A DNA stretch of 47,878 nucleotides from Lingula anatina (lineage: Eukaryota; Brachiopoda; Lingulata; Lingulida; Lingulidae), in the NCBI RefSeq assembly GCF_001039355.2, contig NW_019775478.1, positions 77,301 through 125,178 of the forward strand. Reading direction: 5' to 3'. The notes beneath the pieces were generated by a model that worked only from the letters and a program-made list of their open reading frames with translations, made no database searches and was not told the origin of the DNA. This document shows, in pieces, positions 1-12,725 of this stretch (position 1 is the stretch's first letter; each line of letters starts with the position of its first letter). The position numbers and the translations under genes were made by a program.

Positions 1-2075
1 TTATGGATAGTCGCTCGCCGCCGCCAAATTTTTGTATAGTAGAGCAAATGTAATATCCCATTCGCCATCGTTGATTGTATACCAAGCTACAATCAATTAT
101 GAACTTTTGTGCGTGCAATTATGATGACTAAGACACGGTCGTCGCCTTACGTTTTACGGCAAATTTAGCAGTAGAAGATAAATGAGTTTTTCCGGGCTTT
201 TGAGGCATTTTGATTCGGCACAGACGGTGACAGCAGTCTATTCCGAAGTTTCAAGAGATTTTTATTTTTTTATTTTTTGAGCACAAGCCGAGAAATTAAT
301 ATGTGCGTGCGAATTCCATCCATGAAATTAACTCAGTGTGGCCTTTTTTCAATACTACGTTAAGGGGGATTCCCCCTCCCCTTCCCGACTTTAAAATTGG
401 TTGAATGCGGTAGCTGTGCCAGCAGAACAACTGTTGCATTACAGTTATGCCTCCTGTTTATCCCTACACTGCAACTGCAATAAATGTATGGCTTTGGCAA
501 TACTAAGTTTTTTACACACGCTACGCAAGAATCACTTTGCCATATATCATGAATACTATCTTTAGTTAACTTCAACTACATGCATATTATTGAACTTCGT
601 CATGTTGTGAATGGTCGAAATAAAAACATATTTTGTATGTATATCAGACGAGATATGAGCTGGATTGAGATACTTTTTATGTTCACCGGTGCTTGAATCT
701 ATAAACAGTTTTCTTAGTTCATTACCATGCAATTTATTTATAACAGTGATTAAGTTAAAAAATGGTAATGATTCAAAGCATTAAACTAAAAATATATCAA
801 ACGCAGTTATTAAAACATGCACGACTAAGAGACGCGACCTCAACAGAAACAAATGTATATGCATTTAGTTGCCGAAATTTTTAAAGATGATTACCCCCTA
901 ACAGCTTTACTAGGCGTGACAGACATCTACGCCGGTTAAGTAGATAACAATTTAGAGAGAATCCCCAGGGAGATAGATAGATCCAAATATCTGTGGGAAT
1001 GGTTCCTTAAACTCAAGTCTATATGCTCCAAGTGCCGCATGGTGCACGTATCCTGAGTGTCACATGTTATCGAAGGGCCCATTCCATATAGCAGGCACAG
1101 GGTGCCACGATAAAAACACCGCCAGGATTCAGGGTATCGGTAGGTGACCGATATCATTACTTGACCCTAATCCTAAATGTTTGATTACCTTATCAATAGA
1201 AATAAATGACCCTCAGTCAATAAATACGTCATTAGTGTGTTTATGGAATCAAACTGATAGTGCCTATTTGTAAATAATGCACAAACCGTTCTACTAAAAA
1301 TAATATCACTTATGACATATTGAACCACGTAACGGTGGCAGAATCGTGAAGAATTATGCAGAGTCACATACTTTAGTGGTTACACTAGCTCGTTCAAATA
1401 CAGACACTCATACAATTCGAGACTGATCATCAAACACTAGAGTTTTAAGTGGTCCTCGTATAGGTGACACGCTGTAGGGGACGGGGCTTGTGAAACAGCC
1501 TCATGTGAATGGCCTACAGCGTTTGGATGATAAAGAGAACGCGAGCGCTTGAATTTTTTTATTTTTTTATTTTTTTATTTTTTTTTTTGGGGGGGGGCAT
1601 GCGTGTATGTGCTTGTGCATGTGTATGACTTATAGGGACGGGCAATATATCTGGTAATACGTTTTGGGTCAAAACACATCGAAATTCCGCACATGTCAGC
1701 ACTTTATTAGCATTTTGGCCATCTGTTACTTGTTATCAAAACCGTTTATCTAAATCTATTTACCTACAGCTTTACCTCTCAGCTAGCGACCTGCAGAGGC
1801 ATCTATCGGCGCAGAGATAAACTGATGTAGCATCAAGATCAAGCCAAGGGAGAATCACCCCTAACCTCACCCGAAATGTAAACGGTAATGGCACACAAAC
1901 GCACATCAAGCTACCCCCCCCCCCCCCTTGGAATCCACACGATAGTCTAATATACGGGAAAACCAGGGGTTTTGGCCTACTCTTACATTTTGTAAACTTT
2001 CTATGGCTATATTCATATCTTCAATTATTCTACATTTTTTCCAACCGTGTCTCTTCCCTCCACACCACCCCCTTA
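1..2075. other. Gene-free stretch, no supported coding sequence
   Basis: I see no exon with recognisable protein similarity on either strand. The short open frames here lack family motifs and are interrupted by stops and homopolymer runs. The stretch holds a T-rich minisatellite with a G-run (1553-1597) and a C-run near 1914-1928. Confidence 0.6.
1553..1597. repeat. T-rich minisatellite (A followed by seven or more T) ending in a G-run
   Basis: An 8-base unit of one A and seven T repeats about four times, then runs directly into nine G. It is simple sequence with no coding potential. Confidence 0.85.
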
Positions 2076-2103
2076 ACACACACACACACACACACACACA
2101 CAA
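2076..2103. repeat. (CA)n microsatellite
   Basis: About 13 uninterrupted CA units follow a C-rich stretch. Confidence 0.95.
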
Positions 2104-2244
2104 CTTTGACAGTAATATTCTGAATACGGGTGCGTAAAAATGACACGAAGTTATGTAGTGTTCGTTTGTATGCTGAAGCATTTACATCACGCAATCCAAA
2201 ACCCCTAAAATTTATTTATAGAACGCAAGATCGCATATCGCTAT

Positions 2245-2303
2245 CGTAAAAGCTGATGAAAAATTAAACTTACACTAAACACTGATGCTTACACAAGGAA
2301 GTA
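2245..2303 (+). repeat. Direct repeat, copy 1 of 2
   Basis: A segment of about 59 bases starting CGTAAAAGCTGATG recurs almost unchanged at 4147-4209. The second copy differs mainly by a 4-base insertion (CTCA). Both end in ACACAAGGAAGTA. It is either dispersed repeat sequence or a local duplication; no protein is encoded. Confidence 0.85.
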
Positions 2304-5300
2304 AAAAGCAAACCATCTTTACTGAAAATTTTGAAAAAGAAAGTGTGCATTGACATAATTTGTCTTTTGCTTCAACTCGGCAGTTGTCTATACTGTATAC
2401 ATGTACATCAACAACGAGTGGCACAGTAAAATAATGAACGAATCTAATCTCATGCCGCATTTCACATAACATCACACTCGACACTTTTTACAGGTAAATA
2501 AGGCTGGAGGGGTGAGAGCCGGAGGAATCTTTCTGAAGTGACGAACCACCTATCAGGTATTTCCATCTTAATATTTGACTGGAAAGCGATATTCGGATTG
2601 ACTCTGTCTTTGAGGTCCGTCATGATCAGCTTATCGGACAGCCAACTTGATTTAAAACGAGCACTGGATTTTATGCGTACAACACGTACATTTCCTCGTA
2701 CAGAAATTATGACCTCGTATCTTTATTGATATTTAATGACAGCTCGTTCATAACGACGCGCGATGATAGTGTCTGTATTTGTAGTCAGCCGGGAGGGCGT
2801 CTGCAATTAGCTGTGGAAATTAGCCGCTTTTCCTTCCAAGTCAAGAGGATCGCTTGTAACACTCTTTGTTTATACAGAAGAGGACGAAGATATATCTTTT
2901 CTGCATGTGACTTGCGTTCAGTGTTTTTGTACCTGTTTTTTAATGAAGGTAAGTTACTTCAGTCCTAGTGGTAAGCTGACGGAAGAAAGAAAACAGTGTA
3001 TAAGTCTATAAAGCTGAAACAGGCCCTACGGTGCCTTTACGGGAATTGTCGCTGACCCGAGCGGATCTAAGATACTTATATCACTGCGGTGCAAATCGAG
3101 GGGGGGGGCGGTTCTCGCGCGCTGTATTTAGCGTCACGTTGTCCCTTTCTCAGAGCATTAATTTACGATAACGGTGGCCTTACATTTGCTAGATTAGCGC
3201 TGGATTCAAATGGATTTAGTGGCGAATACCTATATAAAGACAGAAAGCTACCGACCTGGAAAAGTCACATACTTGTACAGTGAAAATGCACGACTTTGAC
3301 GGGATAGAGATGTCATAAAAGCAGGATAAGAATTCATTTATTGTACAGAGTAAAAACATGTAACTCAGTTACAACGGCCGCCGGATGATTACATTTAAAA
3401 TTACAGAATTTCAGACGATATAATCTTAACGTGAAGAGCGGCATCCTCAGAATCTTTAAGGAAGGAGATATAATTTTGGCATTAGTTGAATCTGCCGTTG
3501 ATCGAGTCTAAGGAGTTTGGTCGATGCAGCGTGGGCACAATTGTATTTTCTCAGTATGGTTGTCTGCATATGACATAACTGAGGCGCAATCATTGCGCGG
3601 ATTTGAGATACTGCTTTGAAACTCGAGAATAGACTTTGTAGTCAGATTGATGCAATAACGTGTTATATCGAAAATCTACTGCTATCCGGTAAACAGTTGG
3701 AAAAAGCACCGATATTGGAAATCGGGGGAATAGTCGTCCTCTGGGACAGCTGACTGTTTTGAAATCCATAGGGAAATTCGTCTCATGATTTGCCTTCCAG
3801 GACTTTGCAACCTCAATTTACCTATCATGCAATAGGCTAGATAATTTAATGCAGAACAATATAGTAAAAGATAATTGTGATGATTTTGTAACAATATTTT
3901 CATTATTTATTTATAAGGATATCGATTTGAAAATTGGGAGAAACAAATTAAAAAGAACAACAGCTTTGTCCAAATAAAGGTTAAAAGCAAAAGATATTAA
4001 ATATACATGTATGAATGTTGTGGTTGTTCTAAGGGAAGGATTTTTTGTGGTGGATGTTCCAGTTCTCTATCGACAACAAGATTACACTGAGCAGAAAAAG
4101 ATTTAGCGAGAGAAAATCTGTTATATAAGACCGAAAATAGGACGGACGTAAAAGCTGATGAAAAATTAAACTTACACTAAACACTGCTCAATGCTTACAC
4201 AAGGAAGTATATAGCACAGGTAACGGCTGATTTATATACATTTACATTTATAGGCTATATCAATAAGAAGATTACGCTATATAAACAGCAGTGGCACAGA
4301 GAGATTTGGTTGTGGCCGAGATTTTCAACTTTGGAACGTGACGCCGTGTGGACCGTCAGTCACGAGGTCTAATGGCACCGCAGTAAAGCTGTCCGCTGGC
4401 TTATTGTAAAAGGTAAGGCTACTTTAGTGGATGTTCATTTTGATGTTCTTTTTCATAACGCGAGAGTTTGTACAGTATGTATAATTGCGTCATCATTGGA
4501 GAGGTATTTTGACATGAGCGAAGGCAGTTTAAGACAATCCTATAAATTCAACTTCAGCGTTCCTAACGCACAAATTAGGCGTCCTGTTACTTTCATACAT
4601 ACGTATGTGTACGTAAGAATAGCGTTAGGGTTACATTGATTTGCTTATATCAGCGGTGCACAAAAAGTAAAACAGACAATGAGCAAAAAGTAGAAGATGA
4701 ATATAATTTTTTTTTTTTATTTCATTGCTCAATTTATGAAAATCTCGGGCAACAATGGTATGAAAAGGGAAAAATGAGCGATTGTATCTTTCCTGATCTG
4801 GAGACGGTTGAAGAGAGACCTCGAGTGCCCTTCCCAGACTTTTACAGAAGCACAGCAAGGTTTCTCTTGAACTGCCTCCAGGTCAGAAAGAAGTTGTTAT
4901 ATAGCTAATGGTAAAACTGGTGACTCTGTAAGCCCATAGGGGTGAGCCGATACTTATACATGTATATTCATACTTGTATATTATGTATTATATTTGTATA
5001 TATTGGGTACCGTCACAGAAATTTATCTATTTAACTACATAGGATGGGGCCCTGATCAAATAAATAATGATAAAAAAATAAGAAATAAAATAAAAATAAA
5101 AGACCCAAAGCGGTTTTCAAACCGCATCAAAATAACCACTTTGAACTTACTTTGATCAATGTATATAGCACAATTCACTTAAATTATGATATCAGAAAAT
5201 AAATGCGATGTCAATAGGGGGTAGGAGAGACACCCTGGGAGACGTGAATTAAATACCCCTAGTTTTAGAGATTGCTGGAAAGTTGCCTCTGTTATCAGGT

Positions 5301-6312
5301 AGCTTCTGTCATTTTTTCCCTGTGAAACTGAGGGTGTGTCGTCGGTTAATCCACATGATTTTTTTTTTTTTCAATTCGAGTGCCTTCGCTGAGTTCCCCG
5401 TCCTTTTGTACATTTATCTAACAGAGTTTGCCTGTTGACAGACGGTCGGGCAGCGAGAGATTTGAATATCAGGCCAGCAATATACACTTATTATTCACCA
5501 TTGGTGATAACTGTATCATTAGGTTTTTTAAAGTGTTTGCCCTACATTTTACAATATCAAACATAACTTATTTCATCTCAAGACTAAGTGTAAACACGAA
5601 ATAACTCTACAAGTAAACACGCATTAACAGAATCAATCCACGTCCATTTTGGAGATGCTCAGGCAAAAATTATGTGACTTTATTTGTAGATAGTTACTGT
5701 GGGGGGTTGAGTGGGATTTCCCTAAAGAATCAGATTGCTTGGGTTTGATTTGTATTACAAAGTAATCGTATGCCGAACTGGCTGAAACTACATGCATGTA
5801 AATCCATTAGATAATAGATATTTTTTTTTGCTTTTGCATTGTTCTGGCAATTCCCACTAAGGCGCCTTTACAGAAAACTGATTTCTTACATTTGTTAACG
5901 ATGTCATTGGTATTCCAGCTGAGTAGATACCCTTCACTGCATCGGCGTGTGAATTAATTTCATCCTTTGGGGGTATTTTCAGACAGATTTATTGATTAAG
6001 CTTCATATGTTTGATCGTCTGTTACATGTACAAGAAGAATACCGCAGAAGGATCTAATTTTTTTCTTTTTCTGACAGAGTGGTTGGTGTGGCGTGAATCA
6101 TAAACAGAGTATTTGCAGCACATTCACCAGCATGTTACTAAGATATAATTCATGTAATTGGGTCTTCTTTAAATGGAGACTAATTGGTCAAGATTTGAGA
6201 TGACCCAAGATGTGACCATCGTGCGCGTGACCATTAGCTCTGGTCTTACTCTTATTCTGTTAATATGTCCCCTGTAAGTCTACTGAACATTTTATATGGA
6301 TTTAAGACTATA
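2304..6312. other. Gene-free stretch with one weak ORF
   Basis: No recognisable gene. The only stretch that reads like protein is on the plus strand at about 4729-4881 (about 50 codons, acidic, with a PFPDFYRS string), followed by a GT. It has no clear splice acceptor and no family I recognise, so I do not call it a gene. The rest is A/T-rich with stops in all frames. Confidence 0.5.
4147..4209 (+). repeat. Direct repeat, copy 2 of 2
   Basis: Partner of 2245-2303. It is near-identical over its length except for a CTCA insertion before ATGCTTACACAAGG. Confidence 0.85.

Positions 6313-6355
<43 letters not shown>
6313..6355. repeat. (AAT)n microsatellite
   Basis: About 13 AAT units in tandem, uninterrupted. 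Confidence 0.95.
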
Positions 6356-6594
6356 TTTGTGCAATGACTTTCATTAAAGTGTGACACAACGGCCTACGTG
6401 TGTGAAGCACATAGTACACATAAATTCTATGGACAAAAAAGACATTACAGATATACAGACGAGTGATTTCTTATTTAAAATAATCTCCATCACTGGTACT
6501 AGAACAGGCTGATACTTTGCTGATACCAAGACCTGGCTGCATACATTATTTTACAAAGTTAAAATACAAGTGCAAAAGTATGCATGGCAGTCTC

Positions 6595-6767
6595 GTAGCC
6601 AGCAATTTCAAAAGGGTTTTTTTTTCTGAAAAATTGGTCCTGTTACCATGAAACCTTCCTGTATCTAGATGAAATTTTACTCAGAGGGGACTTCTTCCAA
6701 ACAAAATGGGGGGGGGGGTTCTTTCGAACCCCCCGAACCCCCGCCTCCACCCCTGGCTACGGGCCTG
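6595..6767 (+). mobile_element. Short terminal-inverted-repeat element, copy A (GTAGCCAG family)
   Basis: The stretch begins GTAGCCAGCAATTTC and ends TGGCTACGGGCCTG, so its ends are inverted repeats of the string CAGGCCCGTAGCCAG. It carries G- and C-runs just inside the right end. The copy at 7491-7658 is its reverse complement, and 15526-15722 is a third, more decayed copy. At about 170 bases it is far too short to encode a transposase, which fits a MITE-like non-autonomous element. The superfamily is not determined. Confidence 0.65.
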
Positions 6768-7214
6768 CATGTTTACATTGGGTTCAACACTCTAGCGAAC
6801 AGGTCAGCGGAAGAACTGCAGCGCAATCAACATAGGCCTTACCTATCTAATAAAATTTTGTTTGGTCATGAAAGTGCCCGAATATGTAGGACATATTGTG
6901 TTTCCATAGTGTGATCAGTGATCAGTTACCTATTTGCTATCGAAATACCATTTTGTATCGTGGCGTAACTGTCTCTGTATCCATTGTTTTATCTCGCGGA
7001 TTTACTGTACCGAGTATACTTTGGATAGCGGCATGAGGATTCCCCATTGTCATACACTGATAGTTATTAGTTTGTGACAAAAGAAAATTTACAGACTGAT
7101 ATCATTTATAAACAGATGAACTTAGAATAGGTGTACTTATTTCAATAATCTGACACAGCTTGTAGAGAAGTATAGTTTTCCCCGTCATCAAACACTGATA
7201 ATGACTGAGTCATA

Positions 7215-7379
7215 TGTAGAGCTCTGTGCCAGCTGGCACGGGGTAGCGGGACATCATCAAAACTTTAAGTTAAATATAGTCGTAAGTCACTGACTGGGAC
7301 AACTCGAATGACATAGTGTTCCTAATATTTATTTTTGTGATAAGCGCTTAGGTTGGGATGATATTGATGTCATTTAGTC
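7215..7379 (+). repeat. Direct repeat of about 165 bases, copy 1 of 2
   Basis: From TGTAGAGCTCTGTGCC to TGATGTCATTTAGT this sequence recurs nearly identically at 8192-8359, where it runs straight into the assembly gap. Small differences near the start (CAGCTGGCACGG versus CGGCTGGCACGG plus an insertion) show the two are not exact copies. Confidence 0.9.
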
Positions 7380-7490
7380 CCCCCCCCTCCCGTCTTTAAG
7401 CTGTCCTATGTAGGTAAACAGACAGACAGAGCCGAAATACTGTAGCCCCCCCCCCCCCCCCACCTCTATGCCCCTACCCTACTTCCAGAT

Positions 7491-7658
7491 CAGGCCCGTA
7501 GCCAGGGGGGGTTCGGGGGGTTCGAAAGAACCGCCCCTTTTGCTGGGAAAAGGTCCACTTTGGGTCAAATTTGATCTAGGTACATGATGTTTTTATGGAA
7601 AAAGGTCAACTTTTTCAGAAAAAGAACCCCCCTTTTGAAATTGCTGGCTACGGGCCTG
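7491..7658 (-). mobile_element. Short terminal-inverted-repeat element, copy B (GTAGCCAG family)
   Basis: It begins CAGGCCCGTAGCCAG and ends CTGGCTACGGGCCTG, a 15-base inverted repeat. The interior in reverse complement matches copy A: a TTTCTGAAAAAGT segment, a CTAGATCAAATTT segment and a TTCGAACCCCCC segment. No coding capacity. Confidence 0.7.
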
Positions 7659-8191
7659 TAGATCCACCGTTTTTATTAGAGGATGGCTTAGGGGCACAGA
7701 CATTTTATTACCTCCTTTGAAAACATGAATACTGATATATAATACATTTGACGGACAGGTGAGATAGCACCGCACATTTCGCTTCTGCAACTTGTACGCA
7801 GTATATCGCTTGTAATACCTTTTTTTTGGGGGGGGGGGCTAAAAAGAAAACTGGTAACTCCTGTCCAGTATGACCCCTGTATACGCCACCGATACCGCCA
7901 CATGCCTCCTCTTCTCTCTAAAGATGATTGCCTTTATCCAACAAGTGGGTACCAAATGTCAGGTAAATGTTCTATTTATAACGTTTAACCTTGATTTTTA
8001 TGGTTTTGATAACTGTGCCTAATGGTGACTTGTAGGCTCATAAGGCCGGTGATCTGTATATTTGTCATTTGGCACGTTTAAAAAAGACATATAAATATAT
8101 ATAAACAATATTTCTACAATGTATAACAGGGGAGGATCCAGGATTATTTGAAGGGGGGGTCCGAGGTCGCTAAGCCGATCCCTCCCCCTCC

Positions 8192-8359
8192 TGTAGAGCT
8201 CTGTGCCGGCTGGCACGGCCGGGGCACTGGGACACCATCAAAACTTTAAGTTAAATATAGTCGTAAGTCACTGACTGGGACAACTCGAATGACTTAGTGT
8301 TCCTAATATTTATTTTTGTGATAAGCGCTTAGGTTGGGATGATATTGATGTCATTTAGT
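8192..8359 (+). repeat. Direct repeat of about 165 bases, copy 2 of 2, abutting the gap
   Basis: Partner of 7215-7379. It stops exactly where the run of N starts. This may be a real duplication or redundant sequence left by assembly. Confidence 0.85.
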
Positions 8360-8516
8360 NNNNNNNNNNNNNNNNNNNNNNNNNNNNNNNNNNNNNNNNN
8401 NNNNNNNNNNNNNNNNNNNNNNNNNNNNNNNNNNNNNNNNNNNNNNNNNNNNNNNNNNNNNNNNNNNNNNNNNNNNNNNNNNNNNNNNNNNNNNNNNNNN
8501 NNNNNNNNNNNNNNNN
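8360..8516. other. Assembly gap (157 N)
   Basis: A run of undetermined bases. The translated frame crossing it is meaningless. Confidence 0.99.
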
Positions 8517-8584
8517 TGCTTACAGTGTTACATATATGCTGAAAAAAAAAATAAAAAAATTAAAAAAAATTTTTTAAAAAGTTT

Positions 8585-8642
8585 AAAAGGGGGGGGTCCC
8601 AGGGTTTTTTTGAGGGGGGGCCCGGGGCCCCAAACCCGTCCC

Positions 8643-8673
<31 letters not shown>

Positions 8674-8882
8674 ACACACACGTAGACACTTGGTATGGGG
8701 TTCGGGGCCCCCTGAAGGGCCCCGAAATATTTTGGTATTTTAGAAGGAGAATGGTGCCATTCGGTACGGTTTAGAACTATTATTCAGCTAGTCAAAATTC
8801 AAATTTCGAGAGGTGACCAGAATTCGAACGGGGGGGGATCAGGTCCCCCCTGACCCCCCTCCCCTCTAAATCCGCCACTGAT
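8585..8882 (-). mobile_element. G/C-run element, copy 1 (CGGATTTAGA family, minus orientation)
   Basis: It contains long G- and C-runs, a (CA)n tract at 8659-8681 and the terminal string CTCTAAATCCGCCACTGA. Its middle (8733-8805), read in reverse complement, matches 27851-27923 and, more loosely, 47135-47215. The shared core includes GACTAGCT, ATAGTTCTAAA, then CACCAAATGGCA-like sequence and TCTAAAATACC. The left boundary is uncertain because homopolymers dominate. Confidence 0.6.
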
Positions 8883-9170
8883 AGAAGTTACATTATTATA
8901 ATTTTAGTGAGAGGTCACCTCTAAATACTAGGTTACCGGTGCAGTCGAGGTCCTCGGATCTCTCTCAATGAGTTTTGTATTGTCAGTTGATATATGTAGA
9001 CAAGTTTTATACTGTGACGGTTACAAGGAAGTGTGCTAAGTGTAAGGTGATCGAGACACCAAGAATGCGACAGTCACGTGCAGAGCAGCACCCTCACTGG
9101 CTGATTGGATTCACAACAAAGTGTTCCGGTTTTAACAGTGTTCAGGTGTTACTAATGAAATCATATCAAA

Positions 9171-9197
9171 GATAGATAGATAGATAGATAGATAGAT
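9171..9197. repeat. (GATA)n microsatellite
   Basis: Six to seven tandem GATA units. Confidence 0.95.
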
Positions 9198-12100
9198 TCA
9201 ACACTATACGTAAAGGGTGTGAATATTATATTATTAATGATGAAAAATTGTTGTCATTATTCAGCTATAAAAATAAGCTTCGACTCTCGTTAAACTTTTC
9301 AAAATTAACTGTGGTTAAGTCATGAGATTAAAATGAATGTAAATAGCCTTTAAAATAAACTTTATTTAAAAAAGATAAAGGTTTGAATACATTACTTAGT
9401 GAAAGGGAAATGATCAAATACTACCAAAAACGAGGAAGGGGGACTAAACCGAAACTTCGGGCGGTGGGAACAACGAAAAAATGGGTCTAGCACTTTCTTC
9501 CACACTCAATTAGCTTATGTCGAATTAATATCAGCATTCAGATTTGCCGTGATTCTCCTATAGACCTTATCTGTAGCACCTCCCCTTACCCTTTCCCCCC
9601 TCCCCCTCCCCCCCCCCACCCCACCCCAAAACCCGTCAGCTAAAACCCTGGGTCAACCTGTGCCAAGCTTTATCCCCCAACCCATAGCACCCAACCCCCG
9701 AAGTTTACGTGTGAGCTGGTTTTGCACTTAACTAAGTTATAATGATAATTCACCTGTCCTAATAATCTACCACATCAACATTTGAATTATGTTAATACAC
9801 CTAGCCATGAAATTAAGCATTTTATATTTGGTGTAATTATAGTCATCGGGTGGTTGCGGGGCAGGGGACGTCGGTATGTCACCGGTTACCGTGTCACACG
9901 GAGACAAGACGCTCGTGTTACCTTCAGTGCACTTTGGAGTCAGCGTTCAGGTGAAATCTCTGTATCGTAGCTATAAATAGCCTGATCTGCATGGCAATTA
10001 GGAATTAATAAGGGAATAAGTTGTTCTTTTTATGCCACCTCAGTTGATATACTTAGCCTCGCCATCTACTTGGGCCAGGCTGGGTGTATGATACCGTGGC
10101 CTATGGATAGAAGCCTAATGTGATCTAAATCTTCATTTCTCGGCTGATTTCTATAGTAGTGAAGTGCAACATTGCGACTTTGCTAGTCTGTTGATTAGTT
10201 AAGTAAGCCGGATCTCGACACTAAAAGGTATGTATTTTTCTATTTGATTTTTTACGCCATTGATAGGGACTAACATTTTGGACATCTGTACTCTATGTGA
10301 ATGATGACAGCGTCCTATCCCCCTTCAAGCAGCAGTTACCCTAATCGTTGGCAGAATTTGTGGTTTAAATTGTTTCCCAACTAGGAACTTATTCCTATAA
10401 ATGTGTAATTTGGGCGATATTTAAACTGGGCGTTGGGACTGACGGTTCGCATGCAATCTCCTCGTTATCAGTGCACTATGTTTGGGTGGAGGGTTTGAGG
10501 TTTTACGTCTGAAATTGGATTGATATAAGTATTAGGATTTCTCTTTCACAGCTCAGAAAGAAGTTGTTGTATAAAATATGAATGGGGATAGTAGGTGAAT
10601 CTGCAAACCGTCTGGATGGGTCGTTTAGTCAGTATTGTCGCTATCATATATATATCAATATTTAACTTTATTCTTGAAAAACTTAAGCATTCGAAAACAA
10701 GGTGATGACATATCAGGACTCAATATCGTTTCTTATCCTATCCCCATGTTGGCATGTTTTCTTGTGAAAACTAACATGAAGAATCAAAGCAATAGCCACT
10801 ATTCCTCTCGCCTATAAAGAAAAAAGAACAATTAGAGATAAAGGTACGACGAAGCAGTAAAATATTAACAGTACCGGTGTAATGAAGCTGAGGGTCCGTG
10901 TTACAGAAAGTCCGTCCTCAATTTAGTTATTATGGTCAGGGTTAGCCTGGTTTTAGTGGGTCAAGATCTAGGGCGAGGCTTACCTGTACACGTTACACTG
11001 GTTCATCTGGTGTCACAAAATACTAAAGGTAGATTTAAACTTGACTTTTGTTGAGGGCATATTTTCTATTTGTACATGTGCATGTGCTCCCCCCTTTCTT
11101 TCGCGCCAAACCTGGTCCTTCCCAATAAAAAGATAGCTAACGCACACTTAAATAGGCCAGTTTGGGCATTCAAAATGAGGTGAGATTATATATGTATTAT
11201 GAACTAATTTCAACATCTGCGTGAAACCATTTCAAATCCTTATCCTCAGATATCACTGATACATTCCCCGTATCGGTGCACCCAAAGCAATTTTTCCTTT
11301 TTTTTTTCTGAACCAGCAGATGCGAAATGATTTGAAGCTGGAAGTTCTGATTTCCCCGTTCTGAAGGTAAATATGACATTTCCACTATCATTTCCACGGG
11401 TGGAAGTCACGTCTCTGTATTTCTGTATGTATCTGTGTATGTCTAAACGCTTACGTTCGACATGCTCATGGATATATATATTTACGTAGCAGATAAATTG
11501 CTTAGTTAAAGGCTGATAGTTTACGTAAAGGTGACCCGGCTTTCACTAACCTCACTCTATAGGTGTTAACCATTCCCGATCAGGGCCCCTCCTTTTTACT
11601 CAAGGTCCCACTGAGGATAACCCTCGCAGGCATTGGATAGTCCTGAGTAAGGGCACACTTCAGTTATTGTGACGGACCGGTTACAGCATGAAATGTAAAC
11701 AATGAAGAGATTTTGCAAGCATTTCGATTGAGTTTTTATACCTGTGTTACAGTTTATATGTGTACCGAGGCAGATTACTAATGAGTTTGTGATGTCTGCA
11801 GTTATGTGCCTTGTTTGAATACAGAGAAGATTTATAACAGCCGGTTTCTGTTCCTGCAAGAACAAATGATTCGCTAAATTACATCAGATATTCCCGACAA
11901 TGTAATTTCCTAAAGGTGGCAAGGCAACTGTGAAAATGAGAAAAAAATGTCGCCTTGAGTTACTATTGCTTTGGATTTATTCAGATGAAACAATTGTTTT
12001 GTATAAATTCACTGATTAGAGAATAGGGTTGCATTTCTAAATATCGGTTTGTTTAATCAATATTTTTTCTCAGAGTAAAACGATATAAATACTCATATAA

Positions 12101-12245
12101 CGTCTTTTAAATCATGACAACGAACGCGCTCCCCCATCGGGTCATGTAAGTATAAGCAGAGCTGAGCCCAGTGCACGTTTCCGCAAACAAAGTGCGAAAA
12201 AGTCATGCAAGATGTGTAATCCAGAAGGGCCGTTAAAGAATCAAA
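9198..12245. other. Gene-free stretch
   Basis: No recognisable coding exon on either strand. It includes a C-rich tract at about 9592-9626. A stretch near 10540-10575 resembles 4877-4901 (both contain CAGAAAGAAGTTGTT), a possible old repeat fragment. Confidence 0.55.
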
Positions 12246-12547
12246 GGCCGCATTCACATCGAGTTGAGCCATGGCTCTACAAAGCCACGACCTAAATATG
12301 GCGGACGTACATGAAAAGAAAACCACCTAATCTTTTAATAGTCTCTCCGCCTCTCACACGCCTCCCCATCTGTCGTCCCAATGGAGCCAAGATTTAATGA
12401 GTGTACCCCCGCAGGGACGACGCATGGAGAGGCGTGGGATAGGCGGAGAGACTATTAAAATATTAGGCGGTTTTCCTATTATGTACGTCCGCCCTATTTA
12501 GGTCGTGGCTTTGTAGAGCCACGGCTCAACTCGATGTGAATGCGGCC
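12246..12547. mobile_element. Foldback element 1: about 300-base near-perfect inverted repeat
   Basis: The left arm starts GGCCGCATTCACATCGAG and the right arm ends CTCGATGTGAATGCGGCC. Complementarity continues inward through GCTCTACAAAGCCACGAC / GTCGTGGCTTTGTAGAGC and TAATAGTCTCTCCGCC / GGCGGAGAGACTATTA, so the arms exceed 110 bases around a small loop near 12370-12420. It has no coding capacity and looks like a MITE or foldback transposon. It abuts element 2. Confidence 0.85.
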
Positions 12548-12725
12548 TAAGAGCGCATTCAGGACAGCGGACTAACAGATCCGCAGATCAAATATGACCG
12601 ACCCACTTGAATGCTTTTTGCGTAATCTATTCAGTGTCTATTTGGGAATTAAGCGGCAAGCTTTTAATCGGGTGGCCATATTTGATCCTCAGATCTGTTA
12701 GTTCGCTGCTCTGAATGCGCTCTTA
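12548..12725. mobile_element. Foldback element 2: about 180-base inverted repeat
   Basis: It starts TAAGAGCGCATTCAG and ends CTGAATGCGCTCTTA. The arms extend through AACAGATCCGCAGATCAAAT and its partner ATTTGATCCTCAGATCTGTT. It starts at the base after element 1, so the two foldback elements sit back to back. No open reading frame. Confidence 0.85.

Noticed and set aside
8339-8542. 67-codon frame on the plus strand
   Set aside because: Most of it is the N gap.
12093-12326. 77-codon minus-strand frame with cysteine-rich sequence
   Set aside because: It lies largely in the left arm of the foldback element; the protein-like look comes from the repeat.
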